41,665 bases of DNA, from assembly GCA_910585555.1 (NCBI GenBank), contig CAJUFU010000005.1:3256-44920 (forward strand), in the 5' to 3' direction. Shown piece by piece: positions 24,104 through 33,076 of this stretch. Below the pieces are notes generated by a model. The model ran no database searches, was not told the origin of the DNA, and was given only the letters and a program-made list of their open reading frames with translations. Position 1 is the stretch's first letter, and each line of letters starts with the position of its first letter. This stretch comes from an uncultured Lachnospiraceae bacterium. GTDB taxonomy: Bacteria > Bacillota > Clostridia > Lachnospirales > Lachnospiraceae. A program made the position numbers and the translations under genes.

Positions 24104-25240
24104 TTATCTGCCGAAACATGCCCGCACAGTGCGGATAATCTGTTCCATATCCTCCGGTGTATTCTTAATATCACTGGGCAGGCACAGGCCTCTGTCAAAG
24201 ATATCCTCCCCCACGCTGCTGCCATCCTCATTGTGGGCAAAGAAATCATACGCCGCAAAGACCGGCTGTAAGTGCATCGGTTTCCAGACCGGTCTGCTCT
24301 CCGCATTGATTTCCTTTTCTAACGCATCCATGACCATATCCGGGGTCACGCCACAGTCTTTTTCTATGATCATACCGGAAAGCCAGTTGTTGGCATCCCC
24401 CTGGGGATTCATAGGGTTCATGGCAATCTCAGGGATATCTGCAAAAGCCTCCAGATACTGTTGATAAATAGCCTTCTTCGCCGCCTTATGCTCCTCCAGG
24501 TGAAGTAACTGCCCCCTGCCAATACCCGCTGTAACGTTGCTCATACGATAATTATACCCAATTTGAGAGTGCTGATAATGTCTGGCCGGGTCTCTTGCCT
24601 GGGTCGCCAGGAAAGTGGCCTGTTTGGTTAGATTCTCATCCGCCGATACCAGCATACCGCCGCCCGAAGTGGTGATAATTTTATTCCCATTAAAAGAATA
24701 GATGCCGCATCTGCCAAAGGTTCCCGTATGTTTTCCCCGATAGGTACTGCCAAGGGATTCTGCCGCATCCTCTATCACCGGCGTCCCATGAGCCTTGCAG
24801 ATCTCCAGGATTTCATCAAGCTTCGCCGGGGTGCCATAGAGATGCACCACAATGACTGCTTTCGGGTCAGGATACTTCTCATAAGCCCGCGCAAGCGCCT
24901 GGGGAGACATATTCCAGGTATCCGGTTCCGCATCGATAAAGACCGGCGTTCCATTTTCATACACAATAGGATTGCAGGACGCCGAAAAGGTCAAATCCGA
25001 TACGAACACCACATCCCCCTCTTTGATGCCAAGCAGTCTGAGTGCCAGATGTATTGCAGCAGTACCGGAAGATAAGGCCGCCGCATGTCCGCAGCCTGTA
25101 TAGGCTCCTATCTCTTTCTCAAATTCATTCACATTAGGCCCCAAAGGCGCCACCCAGTTTGTGTCAAAAGCCTCCTTCACAAACGCCTGCTCCTCACCAT
25201 GTGTTGTGGGAGATGATAAATAAATCCTCTTCTTCTCCAT
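24104..25240 (-). CDS. pglE: DegT/DnrJ/EryC1/StrS sugar aminotransferase (PglE-type)
   Basis: This PLP-dependent sugar aminotransferase has 378 residues. It begins 'KRIYLSSPTTHGEEQAFVKEAFDTNWVAPLGPNVNEFE', very typical of PglE-like enzymes. The cofactor Lys lies in 'SFNGNKIITTSGGGML' and 'VIEDAAESLGS' holds the PLP-ring Asp. It turns the UDP-4-keto-6-deoxy-GlcNAc made by the dehydratase encoded upstream into the 4-amino sugar, using glutamate. The ATG at 25240 is favoured by AGGAAAGG 3 bases before it. A PglD-type hexapeptide-repeat acetyltransferase is missing; the ATP-grasp ligase, GNAT or formyltransferases could acylate the amine instead. Confidence 0.9.
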   Translation of the reverse strand: MEKKRIYLSSPTTHGEEQAFVKEAFDTNWVAPLGPNVNEFEKEIGAYTGCGHAAALSSGTAAIHLALRLLGIKEGDVVFVSDLTFSASCNPIVYENGTPVFIDAEPDTWNMSPQALARAYEKYPDPKAVIVVHLYGTPAKLDEILEICKAHGTPVIEDAAESLGSTYRGKHTGTFGRCGIYSFNGNKIITTSGGGMLVSADENLTKQATFLATQARDPARHYQHSQIGYNYRMSNVTAGIGRGQLLHLEEHKAAKKAIYQQYLEAFADIPEIAMNPMNPQGDANNWLSGMIIEKDCGVTPDMVMDALEKEINAESRPVWKPMHLQPVFAAYDFFAHNEDGSSVGEDIFDRGLCLPSDIKNTPEDMEQIIRTVRACFGR

Positions 25241-25266
25241 ATGCCTTTCCTTCCTTCCAATCTGCA

Positions 25267-27138
25267 TTAATCCTGACTATGATATGTGGGCACAATTTTG
25301 CGGATTAACGGCCTGATGTCGGAATTCTCAATCTGACACTCATCCTTCAACTCTTTCAGCTGACAAAAGAATTCCTGCTCATCCAGTTCAATCGGTTTCC
25401 CGATATGAATCATCTTGTTAGCCGTATCCTTCATACCCTCTTCATCCATCAAAAGTTCTTCGTAGAGCTTCTCCCCCGGACGAAGTCCTGTAAATTTTAT
25501 TTTAATATCCTCACCCACACGATACCCCGAAAGTTTAATCAGGTTCTCTGCGAGCGTCAGAATTTTTACCGGTTCTCCCATATCCAGCACAAAGATTTCC
25601 CCGCCTTTTGCGTAGGCGCCCGCCTGCAGGACTAAGGAAACCGCCTCCGGGATGGTCATAAAGTAGCGGATGATATCCGGATGGGTAACCGTAACCGGGC
25701 CGCCCGCCGCAATCTGTTTCCTAAACAGGGGAATCACACTGCCATTGCTGCCCAGCACATTACCGAAACGCACCGCCACAAACTCTGTGTCATAATGTTT
25801 GTCAAAGGTCTGTATGATCATCTCACAGATTCGCTTGCTTGCCCCCATGATGTTGGTGGGGTTCACCGCCTTATCCGTGGAAATCATGACAAACCGCTGG
25901 ACGCCGCTCATGGCCGCCGCCTGGGCTGTCTTGAAGGTGCCGAACACATTGTTCTTGATGGCCTCCGTAGGGCTGTCCTCCATCAGCGGCACATGCTTAT
26001 GGGCGGCCGCATGATATACGATATGTGGTCTGTATTTAGAGAAAATATAGTTCATTCTGTTGGTATTTCGCACAGAAGCAATCAACACCACCAAATCCAG
26101 CTCCGGATATTTCTGCTTTAATTCCTGCTGTACATCATAGACCGAATTTTCATAGATATCCACGATGACCAGTCTCTTCGGCTTATGGGTCGCAATCTGT
26201 CTGCAAAGCTCGCTTCCGATAGAACCGCCGCCGCCGGTGACCAGCACCACCTTGCCCTGGACATATCCCAGAATAGAATCCATATCCACACTGATGGGAT
26301 CTCTGCCCAGCAGATCTTCAACCTCTACATCACGCAGTTTACTGACATTGACCTCCCCGTTTACCAGCTGATACATGCCCGGCAGAGAACGGAGTTTACA
26401 GTTCGTATCTTTACAAATTTCCAGAATCTCCTTAATTTCAGACCGGCTGGCGGAAGGAAGCGCTACAATAATCTCATCCACCTCATAGATATCCGCACAC
26501 TCCACAATCTTATCCCGGCCGCCGGCCACCTTGATGCCCTGAATATACCTGCCCCATTTTCCCTTGTCATCATCAATCACACACTTGATGACCATGGTGG
26601 AAAAGTTGCTGTTCACAATCTCTTTGATAATCACATTGCCCGCCTCGCCGGCACCAATCACCATGACAGAAATAAGGTTCTTTTTATTCTTCTGTTTGTG
26701 TTTCAGACTTCTGAAAAAACGATAGGAAAATCTGCTGGCAAAGATACAGGTGACCAGAAAGAACATATAAAAGAGATGATAACTCCTGGGCACCGCCTGA
26801 TACGTGTCCGCCTTAAAAAACTGCATACCAATACCATCCACAAATGTGGACAGGACACAGGATATTATGATATTCTGCAGTTCTGTCTCCCCTGCAAAGG
26901 CCCACAAACTGCTGTAAAGACGAAAAATATAGAAAATAAGCAGCGTCAATATGATATTGACCGGCAGAAACATTTCGATCGGATACATGAAATACCTGGG
27001 AATCGTATCCACATGAAACTCATACCGAGCCAAAATGGCCAGATAACTTGCCAGGACGATGCTGATAATATCATAGATGATCAGGCAGGTCCGTCTATAA
27101 AATAGTTTAACATTAAAAGGTTTCTTTATCTTTTCCAT
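25267..27138 (-). CDS. pglF: Membrane-bound UDP-GlcNAc 4,6-dehydratase (PglF/CapD/WbpM type)
   Basis: The 623-residue long-form enzyme has four N-terminal membrane helices (to about residue 135) and then a first Rossmann-like domain ('VMVIGAGEAGNVIIKEI'). The SDR catalytic domain has 'VVLVTGGGGSIGSELCRQI', 'AAAHKHVPLMEDSP' and 'STDKAVNPTNIMGASKR'. This Met-for-Tyr variant of the SDR active site is usual in PglF and WbpM. It converts UDP-GlcNAc to the UDP-4-keto-2,4,6-trideoxy sugar, substrate of the neighbouring aminotransferase. It follows the polymerase gene by 16 bases in one operon. Confidence 0.92.
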   Translation of the reverse strand: MEKIKKPFNVKLFYRRTCLIIYDIISIVLASYLAILARYEFHVDTIPRYFMYPIEMFLPVNIILTLLIFYIFRLYSSLWAFAGETELQNIIISCVLSTFVDGIGMQFFKADTYQAVPRSYHLFYMFFLVTCIFASRFSYRFFRSLKHKQKNKKNLISVMVIGAGEAGNVIIKEIVNSNFSTMVIKCVIDDDKGKWGRYIQGIKVAGGRDKIVECADIYEVDEIIVALPSASRSEIKEILEICKDTNCKLRSLPGMYQLVNGEVNVSKLRDVEVEDLLGRDPISVDMDSILGYVQGKVVLVTGGGGSIGSELCRQIATHKPKRLVIVDIYENSVYDVQQELKQKYPELDLVVLIASVRNTNRMNYIFSKYRPHIVYHAAAHKHVPLMEDSPTEAIKNNVFGTFKTAQAAAMSGVQRFVMISTDKAVNPTNIMGASKRICEMIIQTFDKHYDTEFVAVRFGNVLGSNGSVIPLFRKQIAAGGPVTVTHPDIIRYFMTIPEAVSLVLQAGAYAKGGEIFVLDMGEPVKILTLAENLIKLSGYRVGEDIKIKFTGLRPGEKLYEELLMDEEGMKDTANKMIHIGKPIELDEQEFFCQLKELKDECQIENSDIRPLIRKIVPTYHSQD

Positions 27139-27154
27139 ATCTGCGTCCAGTTTC

Positions 27155-29647
27155 TTAGTTTTCTTCTCTCCGTGTATCGAATAACAGCGGTGCCAGTGTC
27201 AAAAGCAGACAGCAGGCAATGGGACAGCAGGGATGGAAAATCCACTCCGCCAGTCCTGCCACTGCAAACAGCACCAGAATAGCAAACGGCAGCGCAGCGC
27301 ACACCGTATCATTCTTTCTTCTTCGATAATAGAGCAATGACTGTATCAAGGTTCCCACACCCAGCAGGATAAATACAATCCCTACATAAATCCCATGGTC
27401 ATATGCTGCCTGCAGGTAGATATTATGGGCATGGACCAGGAAATTGCCATTCGCTTCCGTAATGCCCATTTCCTCATGTCCAAAGGCATTTAGATGAGTG
27501 TAATATTGTTTGAAAATATATAGCCTGCCATTCGTATAAGAATCTTCTTCCTCCGCTTCCTCTTGGGCTGCTGCCGCCATATCTTCCGTAGATGCCAGAA
27601 GAATCGGTGCCGCTTCTTTCAGATACGGTTCCCTGTATACCGGTGCACCGTCTGCCGAAGAGAAGAACAGGAAAGCATTTAAGCACTTCTCCTCCGGAAC
27701 ACCCAGTACTTTCATCTGAAATACCTGTACAAAACGTTCTACCGTAATATAATAGTAGGAATCCATATCCCTGCCATGCAAAAGTTCTGTGGGAATCTCT
27801 TCAATCTCATGAAGCTCCGGGTCCGCCGCCACAGAGGGCAGCATACGCTGAGCCGTAAACACCACAGGGAAACAGACCAGCACGGCAAGCGCCATCATGC
27901 CTACGCTCTGCAAAAGCCTCTTCCACCTGTTCTCCATAGAAAAACATACCACCGGAATCGTCAGCACTGCCGTTACAAAGATCGCCAGATAACCGGTCCG
28001 TGAAAGCGTAAATATCAAATATGCCGTTGAAATTCCCAGCATAATCAGCTCCTTATACGTACCTGCAAAAGAAGGCTTTCTTCTGTAGGCATCTAAGAAT
28101 TTCACCAGAGCCGCACACACGACCAACGCCAGATACACTGCCGAAATGGTCACCGTATGGAAGATAAACGGATACCTGTAATATTGGAAATACATATAGG
28201 GCCTGTGCATCAGACAATACACCACCATCACCCCAAAGTGAAGCAAAATCCCGTTACATATATTCTGCAACAATCCCGCTTTTTTATCCCAGGCCGCCAT
28301 ACGAAGATAATACAGCCCAAAAGCGCATACCAGATAAATCGGCCATCCTCTGGTATTGCGGTAGATGATGATGAGGGCAAAGAAAAGCGCCACCAGAATA
28401 CCATATCCGATGGATACCTTACCAATCTTTTTGCCAAACAAAATCCTGATTGTGTTCAAAATGATAAAGCCTGCGAGAACTCCCACCCAGGCTGTCAACT
28501 TCACTGTCAAAATTTCCAATTCTTCCGGTTCTTCCAACAGTCTCAACGTATTCTGATAATAGTAATATCCGGCCACCGCTGCTGCCGCCCCATAAATCAG
28601 GTTCACAAGGTTAAAAAGCTCCTTGCGCGTATAGGTCACAATCACCGCCAGTGCCAGGAAAATCAGCATCTGCCGATAAGCTACCGTATGGTGAATCTCA
28701 TACAGACCGTTCATATAATTACAACAGGCCCAGATGGCTCCCGCAAACATAGCCGACTGCAAATATCCCTGCCACTTTTCCTGCAGCATATCCACAATCG
28801 TCCTGTCCGTGGCACAGCCTGTCCTGTCATGGTTCACAGCATAGAGAGCCGTCAGGACTGCAAGAAGCACTCCCACCTCATAAAACACAATCGATACAAT
28901 ATCATTGGTAAACGTCATACAAGGCCCAATCACAATGAAAGCGGCCGCGCCCAGAATGACGATCACCGGATTCAACACAAACCGCTGGGTCCGTTCCACC
29001 GTAAGTAACCTGTTCTTCTCCGGATATTTGCTATAATACCGGCCAGACAGACAAGTCACCAGAATACCCACAGCCAGCAATAGAAGGTCAATCACAACTG
29101 TCCTGACCTTGCGAAGGGGCATCACATAGTTATAGGAAGCAATCATACAATGGTCTGTATCCCCTGTCTCACTGTAAAACAAAGGGCCAATATAGGGATT
29201 GGGTGATGCCGCCGTATCCGCATACCCTACCCGGAATTCCATTTCCATATTCTGAAGCAGGAAATAGTATTCCTTCCCCACTTCCAAATCCAAGTTAATC
29301 TGCACCCTGCAATAGCCGGGTATCGCCTCCATGTCCTTGGTGTTTATCACCTGCTGCATGATGATATTCATAGCCCCGTCATAGATCACAAAGTTAAAAT
29401 CTTCCCCAATCTCACCCTGGGTCAGAAATACATCGATACTCTGCAATTTATCAAACTGTGCGATAAACATCTGGTGTATGGCGGAACCGCCCGAAATAGT
29501 TTCCGACTCCATCACCACAAACGAATCGCTTTTGGAGGACACCGTTTCTCTGACCAGTCTAAGCGGCCACAGAGCGATTGCCACACATATGATGATAATC
29601 CAAACAGTGCCGCAAATGGCCTGTCTTTTGTTGATAATCCGATTCAT
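27155..29647 (-). CDS. O-antigen polymerase/ligase-like membrane protein (Wzy/WaaL family)
   Basis: This is a large 830-residue membrane protein. After a first helix there is an extracellular beta-rich domain (about residues 40-175), then about twelve membrane segments. Near the end the periplasm-facing loop contains 'GNFLVHAHNIYLQAAYDHGIYVGIVF', the conserved H-N-x-Y-L-Q...G motif of Wzy_C proteins, and 'TLSRTGYLAIFVT' fits the preceding R-x-G motif. It would polymerise repeat units from undecaprenyl carriers or ligate them to an acceptor. It is the first gene after a strong promoter and leads the pgl-like block. The extra N-terminal domain is unusual for Wzy. Confidence 0.8.
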   Translation of the reverse strand: MNRIINKRQAICGTVWIIIICVAIALWPLRLVRETVSSKSDSFVVMESETISGGSAIHQMFIAQFDKLQSIDVFLTQGEIGEDFNFVIYDGAMNIIMQQVINTKDMEAIPGYCRVQINLDLEVGKEYYFLLQNMEMEFRVGYADTAASPNPYIGPLFYSETGDTDHCMIASYNYVMPLRKVRTVVIDLLLLAVGILVTCLSGRYYSKYPEKNRLLTVERTQRFVLNPVIVILGAAAFIVIGPCMTFTNDIVSIVFYEVGVLLAVLTALYAVNHDRTGCATDRTIVDMLQEKWQGYLQSAMFAGAIWACCNYMNGLYEIHHTVAYRQMLIFLALAVIVTYTRKELFNLVNLIYGAAAAVAGYYYYQNTLRLLEEPEELEILTVKLTAWVGVLAGFIILNTIRILFGKKIGKVSIGYGILVALFFALIIIYRNTRGWPIYLVCAFGLYYLRMAAWDKKAGLLQNICNGILLHFGVMVVYCLMHRPYMYFQYYRYPFIFHTVTISAVYLALVVCAALVKFLDAYRRKPSFAGTYKELIMLGISTAYLIFTLSRTGYLAIFVTAVLTIPVVCFSMENRWKRLLQSVGMMALAVLVCFPVVFTAQRMLPSVAADPELHEIEEIPTELLHGRDMDSYYYITVERFVQVFQMKVLGVPEEKCLNAFLFFSSADGAPVYREPYLKEAAPILLASTEDMAAAAQEEAEEEDSYTNGRLYIFKQYYTHLNAFGHEEMGITEANGNFLVHAHNIYLQAAYDHGIYVGIVFILLGVGTLIQSLLYYRRRKNDTVCAALPFAILVLFAVAGLAEWIFHPCCPIACCLLLTLAPLLFDTRREEN

Positions 29648-29664
29648 GCTTGCTTCTCCATCAT

Positions 29665-29687
29665 GTATAGACTATAGTCCGCTATAC
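29665..29687. promoter_or_regulatory. Nested inverted repeat in the 5' leader of the polymerase gene
   Basis: GTATAG and CTATAC arms enclose ACTATAGT, itself a perfect 8-base palindrome. The element sits in the leader about 18 bases upstream of the polymerase start codon and about 39 bases past the -10 box. It may be an operator or an RNA hairpin near the ribosome site; no regulator is identified. Confidence 0.35.
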
Positions 29688-29725
29688 TGCTCCATAGGCA
29701 TAGCAGGCCAAAATAATCATTGATT

Positions 29726-29754
29726 AGTATAGCACGATTGTTTTTTTTTTACAA
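29726..29754 (-). promoter_or_regulatory. Extended -10 promoter before the polymerase and pgl-like block
   Basis: Minus-strand TTGTAA, 17 bases including an A tract, TATACT, with TG one base before the -10 box. It lies in the 107-base gap just after the stop of the DUF6020-like gene and can start a transcript of the polymerase and downstream genes. Confidence 0.75.
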
Positions 29755-31566
29755 CTACGCCCTGTTTTGTCTTCTATTGTAAAAAAACATCGCCCCAAGA
29801 AGCGGCAGGCCAAACCAAAACATCAGTACATATCTGGGCAGATAGGTGGGTCCAAAAATCACCGTCAGCCAGACAAAAAACATCATAAAAAACGGCATCA
29901 AAAGTTCATACCTTCTTCGATACAGGAAATAGGCAAAACAAAATGCATACAGCCAAAACATCCAACCCATGGAGAAACACATGGACACTACCGGCACCTT
30001 TTCCTTCCAAATCTCCAAAGACAGCTTCCGGTATATCTCATCAATCCATGGAATCTTACTGTCTCTGACCCCCGGCTCCTCCACCTCGTATCCAAAATAA
30101 GAACTGTCTTCATAAGTAAAGGTAAACACCGCATTTCCCTGATAGACATTGACCACCGCATCCGGATACCAGAACCCATAAGAGGTCATCCACCAGGCAT
30201 TTAGATAGGACAGAGGCTTCCTCAATCCTATCTTCAGCCAAAGCCAGCCATATTTAGATTTGTCCTTTTGAAAGGTCTCATTCTCAAACCTCACTTTAAC
30301 CGGATCGGACAGCCTGGCATTATACATTCTAAGTGCTTCTTCCGGCAGAATTTCGTGCAGTGTCTTTCTGTCCTCCTCATCAAACACCTCCGGTGTATAT
30401 TTATATGTCCTCGCAAGCTGCTGAATCGGCACTGTCAGAAGTTCCTGGCTCTCGCTGTCATCCGCATCCAATATCACTTTCAAGCCCGTATTGATCAAAA
30501 GGCAGCCTGCTACCGCGCAGACTGCACACAGGCATATCCGTCTGCGATGCCCCCTTCCATAAAAGGTAAGAACCGGAATCATAAGAACAAAGGCATACAT
30601 GCCATTATTGCGAAACAGCATCATGCCCAAAGCACTTACCACAAAGAGGGCCTGCCATTTCCAGGATGCAAAAAAATCCTCCGCCCTGGTCCCCATCTGC
30701 AACAGACAAATGAGTAAAAGCAGAAGCGCTCCGCTAAACAGGGCATCCTTCGCAGAGCACAAGGAAAACATCACAATCACCGGAAAAAGGGCAAAATAAA
30801 ACACACCGGCAAAGTACACTGCCCGCGGCACCTTTCTGCGCCGCAGAAAGGACAGCAGGAAGGTAAAACATCCTGCAACTACAATCATCTGCAGCACAAC
30901 ATAACATGCTATTCCCATATTATAAGACCCAAGCACCTTGTGCACCGCACAGATGACCCCGCCCAGCAAAAGCACATGCACAAGAGGATGATGGGTAGAA
31001 AACATCCTGGTTGCTGCCTGCACATATTCATCCTGTGCGTCATACACAAAAAATCCTGGATACACCGCCAAAAAAACCGGTATCCAGCATAGAAGAATCA
31101 CAGCAAAAGAAATAAAATCCGTCTGACTTTCCCGCTTCTGTAAAGGCCACACAATCTTTTCCGTGAGAGTTTCCTTTTCCCTCTTTACAAGGCTTTGCCC
31201 TAACACATCCCACAATTTCCGTATCAACACTGCAAAGAACATTGTCAGCACCGGCAGAGATATCCACAGCTTCACATCCATATAATCCACATTCTGCATT
31301 CTGTCCAGGCGCACGCCAAAGAGCATCGCCAGCGTAAAAAGCAGGGCAAATAGATTGGAAATCCAAAACCCTCTTCTGTCCTGAAAATCAATCGTCCCGA
31401 TGGAACATCTCAAGGTATGGAAACAAAGCCCCCACATAAGCATCGAGGCGATACTGTTTGTGAAAGTCAGACTGTCTTCCGGGCTGTTTAAGATTTGTGG
31501 AAAGCAGAATACTGCCGCCGCTGCCAATACAAAAGCGGCAACATTTACCTTCTTAGAATTATTCAT
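29755..31566 (-). CDS. Polytopic membrane protein, DUF6020-like (probable GT-C glycosyltransferase)
   Basis: This protein of about 603 residues has more than ten membrane segments and is related in layout to 9959-11611. It has 'LAVYPGFFVYDAQDEYVQAATRMFSTHHPLVHVLLL', with an acidic cluster after a Y-P-G turn and a His-His-Pro, followed by further helices and a hydrophilic C-terminal part. These features suggest a GT-C-type enzyme that takes sugar from a polyprenyl phosphate donor on the outer side. The GT2 gene directly upstream is of the kind that makes such donors. The start at 31566 overlaps the GT2 stop by 8 bases; starts at 31581 or 31584 are also possible. Confidence 0.75.
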   Translation of the reverse strand: MNNSKKVNVAAFVLAAAAVFCFPQILNSPEDSLTFTNSIASMLMWGLCFHTLRCSIGTIDFQDRRGFWISNLFALLFTLAMLFGVRLDRMQNVDYMDVKLWISLPVLTMFFAVLIRKLWDVLGQSLVKREKETLTEKIVWPLQKRESQTDFISFAVILLCWIPVFLAVYPGFFVYDAQDEYVQAATRMFSTHHPLVHVLLLGGVICAVHKVLGSYNMGIACYVVLQMIVVAGCFTFLLSFLRRRKVPRAVYFAGVFYFALFPVIVMFSLCSAKDALFSGALLLLLICLLQMGTRAEDFFASWKWQALFVVSALGMMLFRNNGMYAFVLMIPVLTFYGRGHRRRICLCAVCAVAGCLLINTGLKVILDADDSESQELLTVPIQQLARTYKYTPEVFDEEDRKTLHEILPEEALRMYNARLSDPVKVRFENETFQKDKSKYGWLWLKIGLRKPLSYLNAWWMTSYGFWYPDAVVNVYQGNAVFTFTYEDSSYFGYEVEEPGVRDSKIPWIDEIYRKLSLEIWKEKVPVVSMCFSMGWMFWLYAFCFAYFLYRRRYELLMPFFMMFFVWLTVIFGPTYLPRYVLMFWFGLPLLGAMFFYNRRQNRA

Positions 31567-32503
31567 CGTTCTCTCGTTCATCAATACTCTCTCTAATCAC
31601 ATACTGGGGAGAATTGTTCAGGGAAATATAAATCCTTCCCAGATACTCCCCGATGATTCCCAACATCAACAGGATAATACCGCAAAAAAAGACCAACGCC
31701 GCCATCAGCGCACTGAAACCGATGGGCACGCCTGGCATAATCAACCTCTTTATAATTGTATAGATACCATACAAAAAACCGCCGCAGGCGGAAACAACAC
31801 CGATCACTGTAGCAATTCTTAAGGGTTTAACGCTAAACGCCGTAAACCCATTAAACCACAGACCCAGAAGCTTCCCCAAGGTGTAACCGGAAGTACCGCT
31901 CATCCGTTCCCTGTGATTCACATCCACATTGATAATATTCTTGGTAGCCCGAAGCACTAAACCAATCACATAAGGAAAAGGATTCCCATATCGCAGTATC
32001 TCATCCGCCACAAATCGTCTTACCGCAAAATAACTGGAGATATAGAGTTCCTTCGGTTTGCCAAGCATCACACGGGTCATCAGTTCGTTGACCTTACTTC
32101 CCAGATTCCGAAAACCGGAGTGCTGCTTATGCTGGTATCTGGCATAAACCACATCCGCCCCCGCCTCAATCCCGTCAAGCAGTTTGTCCACCTCATCCGC
32201 AGGTGTCTGTCCATCATCGTCCAGACACACCACAATCTCACCTCTGGCATGGCCAAAACCCGCCATCAAGGCGCCATGCTGTCCGAAATTTTTCGCCAGA
32301 TTCACCCCGCAGATATTCTTATGCTGTCTGCATAGCTCCTCTATCGCCCGAAAAGTGTTATCCGGGGATGCGTCGTTTACCAGGATAATCTCATGGCGGT
32401 ACTGCGCCATGGACTCCATAGTATTGTTAATTTCCGCTACCACCTTACCGATTGTCTGCTCTGACCGGTAACAAGGTATCACAAAACTGACAAGTTTTTG
32501 CAT
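31559..32503 (-). CDS. Polyprenyl-phosphate glycosyltransferase, family 2 (GtrB/ArnC-like)
   Basis: The 314-residue protein has a GT-A domain with 'VSFVIPCYRSEQTIGKVV', 'ILVNDASPDNTF' and the metal-binding 'VVCLDDDGQTPADEV', followed by two C-terminal membrane helices (about residues 225-290). This is the shape of enzymes that charge undecaprenyl phosphate with one sugar for later use outside the cell. GtrA (39332-39787) and the GT-C-like proteins of the locus complete such a three-part side-chain system. The ATG at 32503 has GGAG 6 bases upstream and replaces a more distal ATG at 32515. The donor sugar is unknown. Confidence 0.88.
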   Translation of the reverse strand: MQKLVSFVIPCYRSEQTIGKVVAEINNTMESMAQYRHEIILVNDASPDNTFRAIEELCRQHKNICGVNLAKNFGQHGALMAGFGHARGEIVVCLDDDGQTPADEVDKLLDGIEAGADVVYARYQHKQHSGFRNLGSKVNELMTRVMLGKPKELYISSYFAVRRFVADEILRYGNPFPYVIGLVLRATKNIINVDVNHRERMSGTSGYTLGKLLGLWFNGFTAFSVKPLRIATVIGVVSACGGFLYGIYTIIKRLIMPGVPIGFSALMAALVFFCGIILLMLGIIGEYLGRIYISLNNSPQYVIRESIDERENDE

Positions 32504-32554
32504 AGTAATCTCCATTCTGCCGCCTTCGCCCGGCGGTACAACAACAGTGCCTGC

Positions 32555-33076
32555 TTATCTCCCAAGCCAAGCTTCCCGGTCAATCTCCATAAAGAGAACC
32601 TGCCGTTCACCCTGCTCCAGCAAAACTTCCTCCCGTTTATCTTCCATCATCCGAAATCCGGCATTTTCATAGCTTTTATGCGCCCCCTCATTTCCTTCCA
32701 GAAAACGAAGAAACACTTTTTGCAGATGCATCGTGTCAAAGGCATATTGAAGCGCGAGTTTTGCGGCCTGGGAGCCATACCCGCACCCCAATGCGTCTGC
32801 TTCCCCGATGAAAATACCATATTCCGCAGTGCGCGCCTTTCTGTCAATATCCCGAAAATAAACGCTCCCTATTTCCCTGCCGTCTGCCAGGCAGATAATA
32901 AACTGTACCACATGGCCGGGCTCCACCTGCTCCGCCATCCACCGCAAATGCCCTTCCGGTGTAAAGGGCTTCTGATATATGAAATTGCGTCTCACAAACT
33001 CCTGATTGCGCCAGGCCACAATCTTAGGGGTATCCTCCGCCGTCATAAAGCGCAGATGTACTTGTTCCTTCTTCAT
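32555..33076 (-). CDS. GNAT N-acetyltransferase (RimJ/PseH/WecD-like role)
   Basis: The 173-residue GNAT protein starts 'VHLRFMTAEDTPKIVAWRNQEFVRRNFIY', with the 'WRN' and 'VR' pattern of the PseH/RimJ group. The acetyl-CoA loop is 'GCGYGSQAAKLALQYAF', followed by 'RFLEGNEGAHKSYENAGF'. It is two genes downstream of the WecE-type aminotransferase. In enterobacteria WecD acetylates the 4-amino sugar made by WecE, so acetylation of dTDP-Fuc4N or of the bacillosamine precursor is likely. The gene begins directly on the base after the upstream stop. Confidence 0.85.
   Translation of the reverse strand: MKKEQVHLRFMTAEDTPKIVAWRNQEFVRRNFIYQKPFTPEGHLRWMAEQVEPGHVVQFIICLADGREIGSVYFRDIDRKARTAEYGIFIGEADALGCGYGSQAAKLALQYAFDTMHLQKVFLRFLEGNEGAHKSYENAGFRMMEDKREEVLLEQGERQVLFMEIDREAWLGR

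Noticed and set aside
26185..27105. 306-codon open frame on the plus strand
   Set aside because: It is opposite the pglF-like gene, with His/Gln-rich, low-complexity translation typical of an antisense shadow.
28157..29008. 283-codon open frame on the plus strand
   Set aside because: Antisense to the polymerase membrane segments; composition is that of reverse-complemented hydrophobic codons.
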